This document shows, piece after piece, positions 54,325 to 63,275 of a DNA stretch of 64,000 bases. Made by a program: the position numbers and the translations under genes. The notes beneath the pieces were generated by a model. It did no database searches. It was given only the letters and a program-made list of their open reading frames with translations, and was not told the origin of the DNA. Within the stretch, counting starts at the first letter, position 1; each line of letters begins with the position of its first letter. Source of the stretch: Bacteroidota bacterium (lineage in GTDB: Bacteria; Bacteroidota; Bacteroidia; Flavobacteriales; Flavobacteriaceae); assembly GCA_027592025.1 (NCBI GenBank), contig JAQCIQ010000001.1, positions 144,421 through 208,420 of the forward strand, in the 5' to 3' direction.

Positions 54325-56765
54325 TAGCAATCGACATTAATTATGAGTCGTACCGATTTGAACTGACCAATACTCTCAAAACTGCTCTGAGTTTTTTTTA
54401 TGATTTTCTTTGCCGTCTTGGTCTTGTTGGGGTGAATGAGTTTGATCAAAATGTTCTTTTGATATTGATTGCGAATTCTAGCCACAGGAGGAAATTCTGG
54501 TCCTATGACAAATTCTCCAAAACTTTGGCTAAAGGCTTTAAACAACCAATCGGCTGCTTCGTTGACAAGATTGATGTTCTTGTGTTTTAAACTGACTCTC
54601 ACCACTCTCCCGTATGGCGGATAAACGTATGTTTTTCGTTGTTGTAGTTGTTGATCAAACATTTGCTGAAAGTTGGAATCAACAACTTGTTGCAATATTG
54701 GGTGTTCTGGCAAATAGGTTTGAATCAAAACCTGACCTTGTTCATCCGTACGTCCTGCCCTACCAGCCACCTGTTGAAGCATTTGGAAGCATCTTTCGTG
54801 GGCCCTAAAATCAGGATAATTCAACAAATTATCGGCATTGAGGACTCCGACCAAGGCTACATTTCTAAAGTCAAGGCCTTTGGTTACCATTTGAGTGCCC
54901 ACTAAGACCTGTATTTTCTGTTGATCAAAATCGGAGATGATTTTTGAAAAGGCGTGCTTGCCTCTGGTGGTGTCCAAATCCATTCTTGCAACTTTAATTT
55001 CTGGAAACAACGCCTGAACTTCTGATTCAATCTGCTGGGTTCCAAGCCCTCGGTACTCCAGTGTCGGACTGCCGCAGGCAACGCAATGTGCGGTAACTTT
55101 ATCGCTAAATCCGCAATAGTGACAACGCAACTGATTGCTGTGCTGGTGGTAGGTCAAACTGACGTCGCAGTGAGAACAATGTGGGGTATGTCCGCAAGTG
55201 ATACAGGTCACTAATGGAGCATAGCCTCTTCTGTTTTGAAACAAAATGATTTGCTGTTGATGAGCCAACGCGGAGCGCATACCCTTTAACAAAACATCGC
55301 TAAAATGTCCGGTCATTTTTTTGCGCTTGTGCTGATCCTTTAAATCAACTAAAGAAATTTTAGGAGGTAAAACTTGGTTGTGACGTTCGTTCAAGTGTAC
55401 CACAGGGAACTTGTTAGCCACAGTAGCGTTGTAATAAGTTTCAACACTTGGAGTTGCAGAACCTAAAATGGTCTTAGCATTGGAAAGTCTCGACAAAACC
55501 AAGGCGGCATCGCGGGCGTGATATCTGGGAGAGGGATCGAATTGTTTGTACGAATGCTCGTGTTCCTCGTCAATCACAATTAATTTAAGATTTTTAAAAG
55601 GTAAAAATATTGCCGAACGAGCACCTATTATCAGTCGTGCTGAAGGATCATTGTTCATGATTTTACTCCACAATTCTGCGCGCTCTTGTTCATTAAATCT
55701 AGAATGGTAAAGCACGATTTGATTGGGAAACTGCAGCTCTAATCGCTCAACCAGCTGAGTGCTCAAGGCTATTTCAGGCACCAAAAAAAGGACCTGCTCA
55801 CCTTGACTAATGGTCTCAGACATTTGTTTGGCATACAATTCAGTCTTTCCAGAGGAAGTGATTCCATGAAGCAAACAAACGTCATTTGTCCGAAACGCTT
55901 CCTGAACGCTTTGATAAGCAGCCTCTTGGTGAGGGCTCAAAACCGTACGCCTGGCCTGGAGCGAATTGTTGCTTCCAAGGCGATCAATGACCAACATTTC
56001 TTCCTCAAATATCCCCTTATCAACCAATGATTTTAAAGCAGATGGAGAAGAATTGGACCACTTGACTAAGTCCGCAGCGGAAACTCGACCTTTGGTAGAA
56101 AGGTCAAAATAGCGCATCAAAATAGCCTTCTGCTTTGGGGCTTTCGACAGTTGATCGAGCGCCAAATGCAAACCTTCACCGTTGTAGGTCGAAGCCAATT
56201 TTACAAATCGAACTGTTTTGGGTTTGATCTTTTCTGTGAATGACGCTACTATTTCCAAAACGGATTGAGACACCAACTGGTGAACAAGTGGCAAAACCGT
56301 CTTTTTATTCAATAAGTCTGACACCTCGCTGATACTGATTTCGCCAACTCTTTCAATGGCTTCGACAATCAGGTATTCGTCATTGTTCAATTGAGAAGTG
56401 TCCGCATCAAATTCTTGGTGATGCTTCAATTTTGTCTCACTCTGAAGTAAAAACACACTTGGTAAAGCTGCTCTCATGACATCACCAACTGGGCAGAGGT
56501 AATATTCTGATATCCAATCCCAATGATTTAATTGTGTTTGTGTTACAATGGGGTGCTCATCGAGAATATGATCAATGGGTTTGGCCTCATATTTTTCTGG
56601 TGTGACTTGATGCAAACTATGCACCAACGCTGCGTAAATTTTTCTTTTGCCAAATGACACCGCTACCCTCATTCCCGGTTGAATAAAATCGGCTTCGGCT
56701 TGAGTGACTTCATAAGTGAAATACCCACCCAATGGTAAAGGAAGAATTACATCAATGTAGTTCAT
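54321..56765 (-). CDS. priA: Primosomal protein N' (replication restart helicase)
   Basis: 814 aa. N-terminal DNA-binding domain from MNYIDVILPLPLGGYFTYEV, helicase motif I GITSSGKTELYAKQ (about 299-312), II IVIDEEHEHSYKQ, RLSNAKTILGSATPSVE, and a zinc region CITCGHTPHCSHC ... CHYCGF ... CVACGSPTLEYRGLGTQQ, then motifs V-VI QVLVGTQMVTKGLDF and QQVAGRAGR. Restarts stalled forks by loading DnaB. Last gene of nadC-yihY-priA (gaps of 1 bp). Confidence 0.95.
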   Translation of the reverse strand: MNYIDVILPLPLGGYFTYEVTQAEADFIQPGMRVAVSFGKRKIYAALVHSLHQVTPEKYEAKPIDHILDEHPIVTQTQLNHWDWISEYYLCPVGDVMRAALPSVFLLQSETKLKHHQEFDADTSQLNNDEYLIVEAIERVGEISISEVSDLLNKKTVLPLVHQLVSQSVLEIVASFTEKIKPKTVRFVKLASTYNGEGLHLALDQLSKAPKQKAILMRYFDLSTKGRVSAADLVKWSNSSPSALKSLVDKGIFEEEMLVIDRLGSNNSLQARRTVLSPHQEAAYQSVQEAFRTNDVCLLHGITSSGKTELYAKQMSETISQGEQVLFLVPEIALSTQLVERLELQFPNQIVLYHSRFNEQERAELWSKIMNNDPSARLIIGARSAIFLPFKNLKLIVIDEEHEHSYKQFDPSPRYHARDAALVLSRLSNAKTILGSATPSVETYYNATVANKFPVVHLNERHNQVLPPKISLVDLKDQHKRKKMTGHFSDVLLKGMRSALAHQQQIILFQNRRGYAPLVTCITCGHTPHCSHCDVSLTYHQHSNQLRCHYCGFSDKVTAHCVACGSPTLEYRGLGTQQIESEVQALFPEIKVARMDLDTTRGKHAFSKIISDFDQQKIQVLVGTQMVTKGLDFRNVALVGVLNADNLLNYPDFRAHERCFQMLQQVAGRAGRTDEQGQVLIQTYLPEHPILQQVVDSNFQQMFDQQLQQRKTYVYPPYGRVVRVSLKHKNINLVNEAADWLFKAFSQSFGEFVIGPEFPPVARIRNQYQKNILIKLIHPNKTKTAKKIIKKTQSSFESIGQFKSVRLIINVDCY

Positions 56766-56766
56766 G

Positions 56767-57708
56767 CTATGGTTTGTTCGGCTGCCGCTTGATTTGTTTG
56801 ATAGTTGCGTTCAGTTCAAATCCTAACAACAAAATGTTTGAGTTAAGCCAAATGAACAACATCAATGCAAGGAGACCCCCCAAGGCACCGTAGAGTTTGT
56901 TGTATGAACTAAAATTGTCGAGATATATACCAAAAAAATAAAAGGTCGCCATAAAGAGAGCCGTAGTCATTACCGCCCCCCAATTAAAAAACCTTCCCTT
57001 CAGTCCTTCTTTGGTTCCAAAAAAATAGATCAAAGAAGTAAAGATGTAAATCGATATAGGAATGACTAAAATTTGAATGATACTCACCACCGTATATTTC
57101 GATCCACTGTAATCGAGTCTGGTCAAAATCTGCATGGTATAAAACTTGATGCAAACATAGGCTACTGCAGCGACTATAATTAACAGGGCTATGAGCAGTC
57201 CAAGAAACAAAGACACCAAGTACTGTCTGAAAAAATTCCTAGTCAACTTAACATGATAGGAGTTTTCAAAAGCAGAAAGTATAGCACTTACACCATTGGC
57301 AATTAAAAACAAGGTCAAAACAAAAGTGGAAGACAAGAGACCTCTGCGATTTTGCTGCTGAATTTCCTCGAATACAGAAACCAAATAATTGCCAGAATCC
57401 CCTGGAACAGCAGCGTGAATGAACTGTAGAAATTGAGCCTCAAAGTCGTCAACAGGAACGTAAGGCACTATGAATGGCAGCAGTGTGATCAAAAAAATCA
57501 ACAGAGGGAATATTGCCATAAATAAACTGAAGGCTATAGCTCCCGCTCTTGACGTCAATGCCCCCTGTACTATGCCAATAATGTACAATTCCAATAGATC
57601 GTATAATGACCAGTCCGAATTGGAGGAGAGTCTAATCTTTTGAAGGCCTTTTATTGCCCATCCTAAAACAGGTATTTTTGTTAATCTATTGGAAAGCTGA
57701 GATGTCAT
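56767..57708 (-). CDS. YihY/BrkB family inner-membrane protein
   Basis: 313 aa with six predicted helices; GAIAFSLFMAIFPLLIFLITLLPFI (residues 57-81) is the family signature, followed by NGVSAILSAFENSYHV, and the last helix LGGLLALMLFIWLNSNILLLGFELN. Formerly confused with RNase BN; function unknown. One base separates it from both nadC and priA. Confidence 0.88.
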   Translation of the reverse strand: MTSQLSNRLTKIPVLGWAIKGLQKIRLSSNSDWSLYDLLELYIIGIVQGALTSRAGAIAFSLFMAIFPLLIFLITLLPFIVPYVPVDDFEAQFLQFIHAAVPGDSGNYLVSVFEEIQQQNRRGLLSSTFVLTLFLIANGVSAILSAFENSYHVKLTRNFFRQYLVSLFLGLLIALLIIVAAVAYVCIKFYTMQILTRLDYSGSKYTVVSIIQILVIPISIYIFTSLIYFFGTKEGLKGRFFNWGAVMTTALFMATFYFFGIYLDNFSSYNKLYGALGGLLALMLFIWLNSNILLLGFELNATIKQIKRQPNKP

Positions 57709-57709
57709 G

Positions 57710-58570
57710 TCAAAAGGCTTTAAAGCTAAGGTCTAAATTATGGACTGAATGGGTAATGGCTCCAATAGAAATATAATCTACTCCACATGCAGCGTATTGA
57801 GCAATGGTGTTTTCACTGATATTGCCGGACGATTCCGTTTCGCATTGTCCGTCAATTAAACCCACCGCAACTTTAGTGTCATCAACCGAAAAGTTGTCAA
57901 TCAATATTCTTTTCACTCCCTCATGTTGCAAAACCGCCTCGATTTCTTCAAAATTTCTTACTTCAACAATAATATCCAAATTGAGCCCATTGGTCTTCAA
58001 ATAGTCCTTGGTCTTTTCAATGGCCTGATGAATGCCTCCAGCAAAATCGATATGATTATCTTTCAACATAATCATATCATAGAGTCCAAAGCGGTGGTTG
58101 TACCCACCCCCTATCCTTACTGCCCATTTTTCCAATAATCTGATGCCTGGTGTTGTTTTTCTTGTGTCGAGAAGTTTGGTCCCAGTTCCATCAATCAAAT
58201 CGGTAAAATGTCTGGTCTTAGTTGCAATGGCACTCATCCGTTGCATGGTATTGAGCATCAAGCGCTCAACTTTAAGTAAAGACAAACTTGGCCCCTTTAC
58301 AATAAACACCACATCTCCAAGCGACACTGGGGTCCCATCGGCAATCAAAACATCAATTTTCAATTTGGAATCGACTGTTTCACAAAGTTTTTTGGCAAAA
58401 TCAACACCAGCAATGACACCCCTTTCTTTTACTAAAAGCTTGGCAGCGCCTGTATTATAAGAAGGTATGCAGGCCAAAGAACTGTGATCACCCGAACCGA
58501 CATCCTCCTGCAATCCCAGCAGGATAATGCGTTCTAGATCTAAATCGAATTGAGTTTTCAAAGCGGCCAT
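57710..58570 (-). CDS. nadC: Nicotinate-nucleotide diphosphorylase (carboxylating)
   Basis: Quinolinate phosphoribosyltransferase of de novo NAD synthesis, 286 aa from ATG 58570 (open to 58612). EDVGSGDHSSLA (18-29), LMLNTMQRMSAIATKT, LDTRKTTPGIRLLEKWAVRIGGGYNHRFGLYDMIMLKDNHI carry the substrate Arg/Lys/His set; RILIDNF and SSGNISENTIAQYAACGVDYIS complete the barrel. First gene of the nadC-yihY-priA run. Confidence 0.95.
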   Translation of the reverse strand: MAALKTQFDLDLERIILLGLQEDVGSGDHSSLACIPSYNTGAAKLLVKERGVIAGVDFAKKLCETVDSKLKIDVLIADGTPVSLGDVVFIVKGPSLSLLKVERLMLNTMQRMSAIATKTRHFTDLIDGTGTKLLDTRKTTPGIRLLEKWAVRIGGGYNHRFGLYDMIMLKDNHIDFAGGIHQAIEKTKDYLKTNGLNLDIIVEVRNFEEIEAVLQHEGVKRILIDNFSVDDTKVAVGLIDGQCETESSGNISENTIAQYAACGVDYISIGAITHSVHNLDLSFKAF

Positions 58571-58639
58571 ATTTCTGTACGAAATTACTAATTGATTTTT
58601 GATTAATCTCAAAACCAGGCATCAGATACTCGGATGTAT

Positions 58640-58647
58640 TACTTTTG
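58640..58647 (+). promoter_or_regulatory. -7 element directly before rlmH
   Basis: TACTTTTG matches TAnnTTTG and ends 4 nt before the ATG at 58652; a transcript started here would be leaderless or nearly so. No -33 at usual distance. Confidence 0.45.
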
Positions 58648-58651
58648 TCAA

Positions 58652-59125
58652 ATGAAAATTACTCTGCTGGCTGTTGGAAAAACTACTTCTAAAGAATTGG
58701 AAGTGTTAATTGAAGATTATGTGAAACGCATCGGTCACTTCGTGAAGTTTGAGATTAAATTCATTCCAAACCAAAAGCTCTCCAAAAACTTGAGTGAAAA
58801 TGAGGTTAAAACAGCCGAAGGTGTGAAAATTTTGGAAATTCTGAAGTCATTCGAAAGCGCTGTGTTGTTAGACGACGCGGGCGAGACATTGAGGTCCGTG
58901 GACTTTGCTTCCGATTTACAAAAGCAGTTCAACCACAGTCAAAAAAACATATGCTACATTATTGGAGGAGCCTATGGGTTTTCGGATGCCGTTTACAAAA
59001 CTGTACCAAGACGGCTCTCGCTATCCAAAATGACACTTTCCCACCAGATGGTGCGCTTGTTATTCGTGGAGCAATTGTACCGGGGATTGGCCATCATCAA
59101 CCACCTACCCTATCACCACGAATAA
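58652..59125 (+). CDS. rlmH: 23S rRNA (pseudouridine-1915-N3)-methyltransferase
   Basis: SPOUT methylase acting on assembled ribosomes, 157 aa from ATG 58652, the exact family length (the frame is open to 58634). MKITLLAVGKT start, AVLLDDAGETLRSVDFA, IIGGAYGFSDAVY (AdoMet knot) and LSKMTLSHQMVRLLFVEQLYRGLAIINHLPYHHE are signatures. Stop lies 2 bp from the stop of the convergent SIMPL gene. Confidence 0.96.
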   Translation: MKITLLAVGKTTSKELEVLIEDYVKRIGHFVKFEIKFIPNQKLSKNLSENEVKTAEGVKILEILKSFESAVLLDDAGETLRSVDFASDLQKQFNHSQKNICYIIGGAYGFSDAVYKTVPRRLSLSKMTLSHQMVRLLFVEQLYRGLAIINHLPYHHE

Positions 59126-59127
59126 TA

Positions 59128-59859
59128 TCAATCAACCTCGTACTCGAGTTTCATGGTGATTGTGGCTGTTTTGTCCTTTGAACTCGTGTTGTAAGTGCCT
59201 CCCCAGGAATAATCCTCACCGGAGTATTGACCAATGATTTGAAAAATACCCATTTTACCGTCTATCAAATCACCCAAATTTGAGCCAGAATTTTCAGCAA
59301 TAGTCTCTGCCCTTAAGCGTGCATTTTCGGTTGCGATTGAAATCATGTCAATCTTGAGCTCTTCTAATTTAGTATAATAATACCGCGGTTCTCCACTGTA
59401 CAATTGAACTCCCAAATTCAACAATTCTGTAATTTCTCGGGAGATAATCTCAATTTTCCCTACATCCGAAGAAGAAATAACCACGCCTTGGTTGAGCTCA
59501 TAACCAGTGAATTTTCGTCCTTGAAATTCCCCTTCTGGACCATAAATGGCCTCGGTTAGTTCATTGGTGGATACTGCAGTAAAAAGAAAAGAGTCCGAGG
59601 CTAAACCCTTGTCCGTTAAATATTTAGTTATTTTATTTTTGCTAGACTTCAAAATCTCAAATGCCGATTGCAAATTGTAGTTGTTGGCCGAAAATCTACC
59701 CTCCCATACAATAAGATCAGAGGTAAAGTTTTTTTCCGAAAGACCAGTTACGGTAATACTTCCTTGACGTCTATTGCGTTTTTTATAAGCATCTCCAAGA
59801 ACTATGGTGGACACCAAAACGATGCCCGCAAAAACCAGAATGGCGTGAGTCATTTTCAT
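59128..59859 (-). CDS. SIMPL (DUF541) domain protein
   Basis: 243 aa from ATG 59859; the frame is open to 59931 but that would overlap rdgB. One N-terminal membrane helix or signal (THAILVFAGIVLVSTIVLGDAY), then DUF541: ITVTGLSEKNFTSDLIVWEG, GYELNQGVVISSSDVGKIE, ATENARLRAETIAENSGSNLGDL and a final TITMKLEYEV. Periplasmic; function in Bacteroidota unknown. Its -7 TAATTTTG (59888-59881, minus) lies next to the rdgB -7. Confidence 0.84.
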   Translation of the reverse strand: MKMTHAILVFAGIVLVSTIVLGDAYKKRNRRQGSITVTGLSEKNFTSDLIVWEGRFSANNYNLQSAFEILKSSKNKITKYLTDKGLASDSFLFTAVSTNELTEAIYGPEGEFQGRKFTGYELNQGVVISSSDVGKIEIISREITELLNLGVQLYSGEPRYYYTKLEELKIDMISIATENARLRAETIAENSGSNLGDLIDGKMGIFQIIGQYSGEDYSWGGTYNTSSKDKTATITMKLEYEVD

Positions 59860-59880
59860 AAGATAGGAATATTTAGGTCT

Positions 59881-59905
59881 CAAAATTACAAAATTTCTAT
59901 ATTTA
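59881..59905. promoter_or_regulatory. Back-to-back -7 elements of SIMPL gene and rdgB
   Basis: Minus-strand TAATTTTG (59888-59881) and plus-strand TATATTTA (59898-59905) lie 9 bp apart, facing away, so the upstream regions of the two promoters overlap and polymerases would compete. Confidence 0.4.
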
Positions 59906-59911
59906 GCATCT

Positions 59912-60511
59912 ATGAAAATATTATTTGCCACTCAAAATCAGAATAAGGCTGAGGAAGTCCGTGACCTGCTGCCAGAAGGATTTGAAATCCTTAGTCTTGA
60001 GTACTTTAATTTCACAGGAGATATACCAGAAACTCAGTCCACGATTGAAGGAAATGCCATTCAAAAGGTGAATTTTGTCTTTGACCTGTTGAAGACTGAT
60101 TGCTTTGCAGAAGACACTGGACTCATTGTACCTTCGCTTGGAGGAGAGCCTGGGGTATTTTCGGCACGGTATGGCGGTCCTGAACGAGACCCATTAAAAA
60201 ACATGGAGAAGCTGCTGGCAAAATTGAAAGAAAAGAATTCAAGAGAAGCCTATTTCGAGACAGTAATTGCGCTGAGATTTGGGAATCGTCTCGAAACCTT
60301 CGTGGGACGCTGTCATGGTCACATCGCTAAAGAAAGTGCTGGCGATGGCGGATTTGGATACGACCCTATTTTCATTCCCAATGGATATGATGAGAGCTTC
60401 GCGCAGCTCTCCAAATCTGTCAAAAATCAGATCAGTCATCGTGCCAATGCCATGGCCAAGTTAATATCTTTTCTTTTAGACCATCATTCGATTAGCGGTG
60501 TGGCCCAATAA
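59912..60511 (+). CDS. rdgB: Non-canonical purine NTP pyrophosphatase (RdgB/HAM1)
   Basis: Removes ITP/dITP/XTP from the nucleotide pool, 199 aa. FATQNQNKAEEVRDLLP (5-21), ETQSTIEGNAIQKV, FAEDTGLIVPSLGGEPGVFSARYGG, GFGYDPIFIPNGYDESFAQL and ISHRANAMAKL are family signatures. Sequence ATTTAGCATCTA upstream is identical with that before the ATPase gene at 40648. Confidence 0.95.
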   Translation: MKILFATQNQNKAEEVRDLLPEGFEILSLEYFNFTGDIPETQSTIEGNAIQKVNFVFDLLKTDCFAEDTGLIVPSLGGEPGVFSARYGGPERDPLKNMEKLLAKLKEKNSREAYFETVIALRFGNRLETFVGRCHGHIAKESAGDGGFGYDPIFIPNGYDESFAQLSKSVKNQISHRANAMAKLISFLLDHHSISGVAQ

Positions 60512-60588
60512 TTGTTAATATTCTTACAAATTGAAGCAACTTCAACGTCAAAACTTATTTGTTTCGTACTTTTAAGCTTTCTAAAAAA

Positions 60589-61359
60589 ATGAAAATAATT
60601 TTATACCTTTTCTTGCTTAACCTGAGCCTACTTAGTGCCTTTGGACAAGTCGGTATTGTTAAAGGTAAAGTTGTTAATGCAAGTGATAGCAGACCTATGG
60701 TAAGCGTAAATATTGTGAATCTCAACCTTGTGGTCGGATCAATTACCAACAGTTCTGGAGATTTTGAGGTGCGTGCAAGGGTTAACGACACACTTCACTT
60801 TTCTTATTTAGGATATAAATCTATCAAACTAAAAGTAACCAATGACTGGATTAATTTTGGTACGGCAACTACTGTTGAAATGACTGAGTTGGCCCTAGCC
60901 CTTGAACCAGTTGTTTTAACCCCTTTTCGCTTGACGGGTTATCTAGAATACGACGTCGTCAACACTCCAGTGCGCAACAACTTGAGATACAGTATTTCTG
61001 GTCTTCCCAATGCGGGATATGAGGCCTCGACAAAATCTGCTGTGAGTAAGGTACTTGGAGCTGTCTTCAATCCTGCGGATTTTCTTTACAGTGTTTTTGG
61101 GAAAAAGCCCAAAGAATTGCGAAAGTTAAGGCAGATGAAGGATGACGACCAAATTCGCAATTTACTTTCGACCCGTTTTGACAGAGAAATGTTGACCGAA
61201 CTGCTTCAAATCGACAAAGTAGATTTGGACATGCTCGTTAGCGAATGCGACTACTCAGTAGATTTTATAAATACCGCCAACGATTTGCAAATCTTGGATG
61301 CCATCAGTTCTTGTTACGAAGAATATAGAGTTCTCAGCAAGGGTAGAAATAGATTCTAA
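60589..61359 (+). CDS. CarboxypepD_reg-like domain protein
   Basis: 256 aa from ATG 60589; an upstream TTG lies in a promoter-like TACTTTTA stretch. Signal peptide 1-~19 (LLSAFG-Q). Carboxypeptidase-regulatory-like beta sandwich about 20-95 (VGIVKGKVVNASDSRPMVSVNIVN, SSGDFEVRARVNDTLHFSYLGYKSIKLKV), the plug-associated domain seen at the N-terminus of TonB receptors, but no receptor barrel follows; instead a helical charged tail. Possibly a stand-alone envelope protein. Stop overlaps convergent glycosyltransferase by four bases (CTAA). Confidence 0.8.
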   Translation: MKIILYLFLLNLSLLSAFGQVGIVKGKVVNASDSRPMVSVNIVNLNLVVGSITNSSGDFEVRARVNDTLHFSYLGYKSIKLKVTNDWINFGTATTVEMTELALALEPVVLTPFRLTGYLEYDVVNTPVRNNLRYSISGLPNAGYEASTKSAVSKVLGAVFNPADFLYSVFGKKPKELRKLRQMKDDDQIRNLLSTRFDREMLTELLQIDKVDLDMLVSECDYSVDFINTANDLQILDAISSCYEEYRVLSKGRNRF

Positions 61360-62591
61360 CGGTTTTTTTCTTCAATCCACTTAGCCATGTACTTTGTACT
61401 TTGATGCTCATTCCTTTGAAGCATCGCTCCAATGACGTTGAGCTTGCGATGAGATTCTAAATTGTCATAAACTTGTGACATGTGCTCTATAAAATCTTGA
61501 AAAACAACGGACTTGTCAAAACGGGTTCGAACTACCTCAAAACCAATTTCTTGAGCCAATTTCCATTGTTTCTCATCGCGATAGAGCAAAATTACTTTAT
61601 CGACAAAATCATCCCAATTGGAAGCTTTTAAAGGCTCAGATTTTATGGTTCCAAAAACGCCCTCTGCACCGATTTCAGAAATAACACTAGGAGTGCCATG
61701 AAACATGGCTTCCAACACTTTTCCTTTCAATCCTGCGCCAAATCGCAATGGCACCAAATTGACTTTAGACTGATTTAGCACTGCCTCTGTAGAATCGATC
61801 GCGCCGTGCCAAATAATATCCTTAATTGAATTCGGCTGGTTAAGTTTAGACCCATAGGCACCGTAAATATGGCACTGGACATCGCTAAGAACTGACCTTA
61901 TTCCTGGCCATAAGTTGTCAACAAAAAAGTTAATGGCGTCAACATTGGGCTTGTGCAAAAAATTACCAATAAAAATCAAATCCTTTCTTTCTTTAAAAGT
62001 TTTCAGATTTCGAGAAGCATTTAAATTGGCTGTTTCCAATCCAAATGGGACATAGCAAATTAAACGACTTGGAACGCCCAAGCTCTTCAAGAAGTCGATT
62101 TCAAATTCAGAGATAACTAGGGTTAAATCGGAACGGTACAAACTAGCCAATTCACGGAGCAGGGTTGGATTAGACAACACGCAATCACGCCAATCCATAT
62201 TGTTGATCAAAGCCTCTTCTCTCGCTGCTCGCAGACCATGCAAATCCTCCGTATTCAGTATTCTCATTGTGGCAGGACAACACTCGCTAACACGCCATCC
62301 GAACTGCTCCTCAAGGTTAAATCGATCGAATAAAACGATTTGAGGTGCAAAATCGATTAGAAAGGAATCAAATTCTGAATCGTTAATAAAAATCCTCCTT
62401 GAGGTGATAGCATTTGAATCGAAAACATAAGATCGATCTGTTTTATCTGCGGTGTGACCTATGACAATCGAATTAACGACAGGAACCAATGATTCCAGAA
62501 CTTGAATCAAATGTTGACCAGCAGCAGTAGAAGTGGGTTCTGGCCATTGATTGACTACAACAAGAAGATTTGGCTTAGTCGTGATCCTCAA
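61356..62591 (-). CDS. Glycosyltransferase, GT4-like
   Basis: GT-B fold glycosyltransferase, 411 aa. Start is TTG at 62591, overlapping the haem-binding gene end by 17 bases; no ATG in frame near it. C-terminal nucleotide-sugar domain: DLIFIGNFLHKPNVDAINFF (about 204-223), VNLVPLRFGAGLKGKVLEAMFHGTPSVISEIGAEG (about 284-318). N-terminal NLLVVVNQWPEPTSTAAGQHLIQVL. Donor and acceptor unknown; glycan synthesis genes are not adjacent. Confidence 0.85.
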   Translation of the reverse strand: MRITTKPNLLVVVNQWPEPTSTAAGQHLIQVLESLVPVVNSIVIGHTADKTDRSYVFDSNAITSRRIFINDSEFDSFLIDFAPQIVLFDRFNLEEQFGWRVSECCPATMRILNTEDLHGLRAAREEALINNMDWRDCVLSNPTLLRELASLYRSDLTLVISEFEIDFLKSLGVPSRLICYVPFGLETANLNASRNLKTFKERKDLIFIGNFLHKPNVDAINFFVDNLWPGIRSVLSDVQCHIYGAYGSKLNQPNSIKDIIWHGAIDSTEAVLNQSKVNLVPLRFGAGLKGKVLEAMFHGTPSVISEIGAEGVFGTIKSEPLKASNWDDFVDKVILLYRDEKQWKLAQEIGFEVVRTRFDKSVVFQDFIEHMSQVYDNLESHRKLNVIGAMLQRNEHQSTKYMAKWIEEKNR

Positions 62592-63054
62592 ATCCCCCTT
62601 TTAGTTCATACTTCATTTTGTTTTCTTTGGCCCAAGTTACCAACGCATTGACTTGCATCGAATTAAGAACAGCGTCCTTGTGAATCCAAGTATAAGAATA
62701 TAAGGGCATTTCGCCTTCTTTGACTTCCTCCATAATTTCTTCCATTTTGTGGGCCTTTTTTTTCAGACTATAATCCTTCCACATTGAAAAATTAAGATGA
62801 GATTTGCCTTCGTCTACATGGTTTTTTAGCCAAATATTCAAAGGAGTTATATTGTTATACCAAGGGTATTTGGTGTGATTGGAATGGCAATCCGCGCAGC
62901 TTGTTTTGAGTACCACTTGCAGTGATACTGGGGTATTGGTTTCCGTAAAAAATGTTTCTAAGTTAGAATCCCCCAAATTTCTCTCAGGTGTATAAAATTG
63001 GGCCAAAAGAATAATGATTATCAACCCAAATACAATTTTTTTAAGCTTGTCCAT
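62575..63054 (-). CDS. Haem-binding domain (c-type) protein
   Basis: 159 aa. N-terminal membrane anchor (about 4-22), then CADCHSNHTKYPWYN: Cys53-x-x-Cys56-His57 haem c attachment, the Haem_bd family pattern. C-terminal region MEEIMEEVKEGEMPLYSYTWIHKDAVLN provides a Met-containing sixth-ligand candidate. Would be matured by the ResB-CcsA protein at 28460 and act in the periplasm, electron partner unknown. Coupled to the glycosyltransferase by overlap. Confidence 0.88.
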   Translation of the reverse strand: MDKLKKIVFGLIIIILLAQFYTPERNLGDSNLETFFTETNTPVSLQVVLKTSCADCHSNHTKYPWYNNITPLNIWLKNHVDEGKSHLNFSMWKDYSLKKKAHKMEEIMEEVKEGEMPLYSYTWIHKDAVLNSMQVNALVTWAKENKMKYELKGGFEDHD

Positions 63055-63242
63055 AATAAATAGTTTTTATGAGGTTAAGTTTGTATACCCCTAATGTAGT
63101 TAAATTGTTTAGTGAATGTTAAATTAGAACGAGAAAAAATCACCAACTCGGTTCAATGTCAAGAGACATTTATCTCCTTTTTTGAATCATTAAAACGAAT
63201 AAATCCCTTATTTTTACTCTACCAAATCAATGAATATTAACC

Positions 63243-63261
63243 TCCATCTCAATGAGATGGA
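63243..63261 (+). promoter_or_regulatory. Perfect 8-bp hairpin in leader of the gene at 63276
   Basis: TCCATCTC, AAT loop, GAGATGGA, 15 nt before the preferred ATG. It encloses an alternative ATG (63252). Might occlude initiation; no T tract, so not a terminator. Confidence 0.4.
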
Positions 63262-63275
63262 CAAAACTAAAGCTT

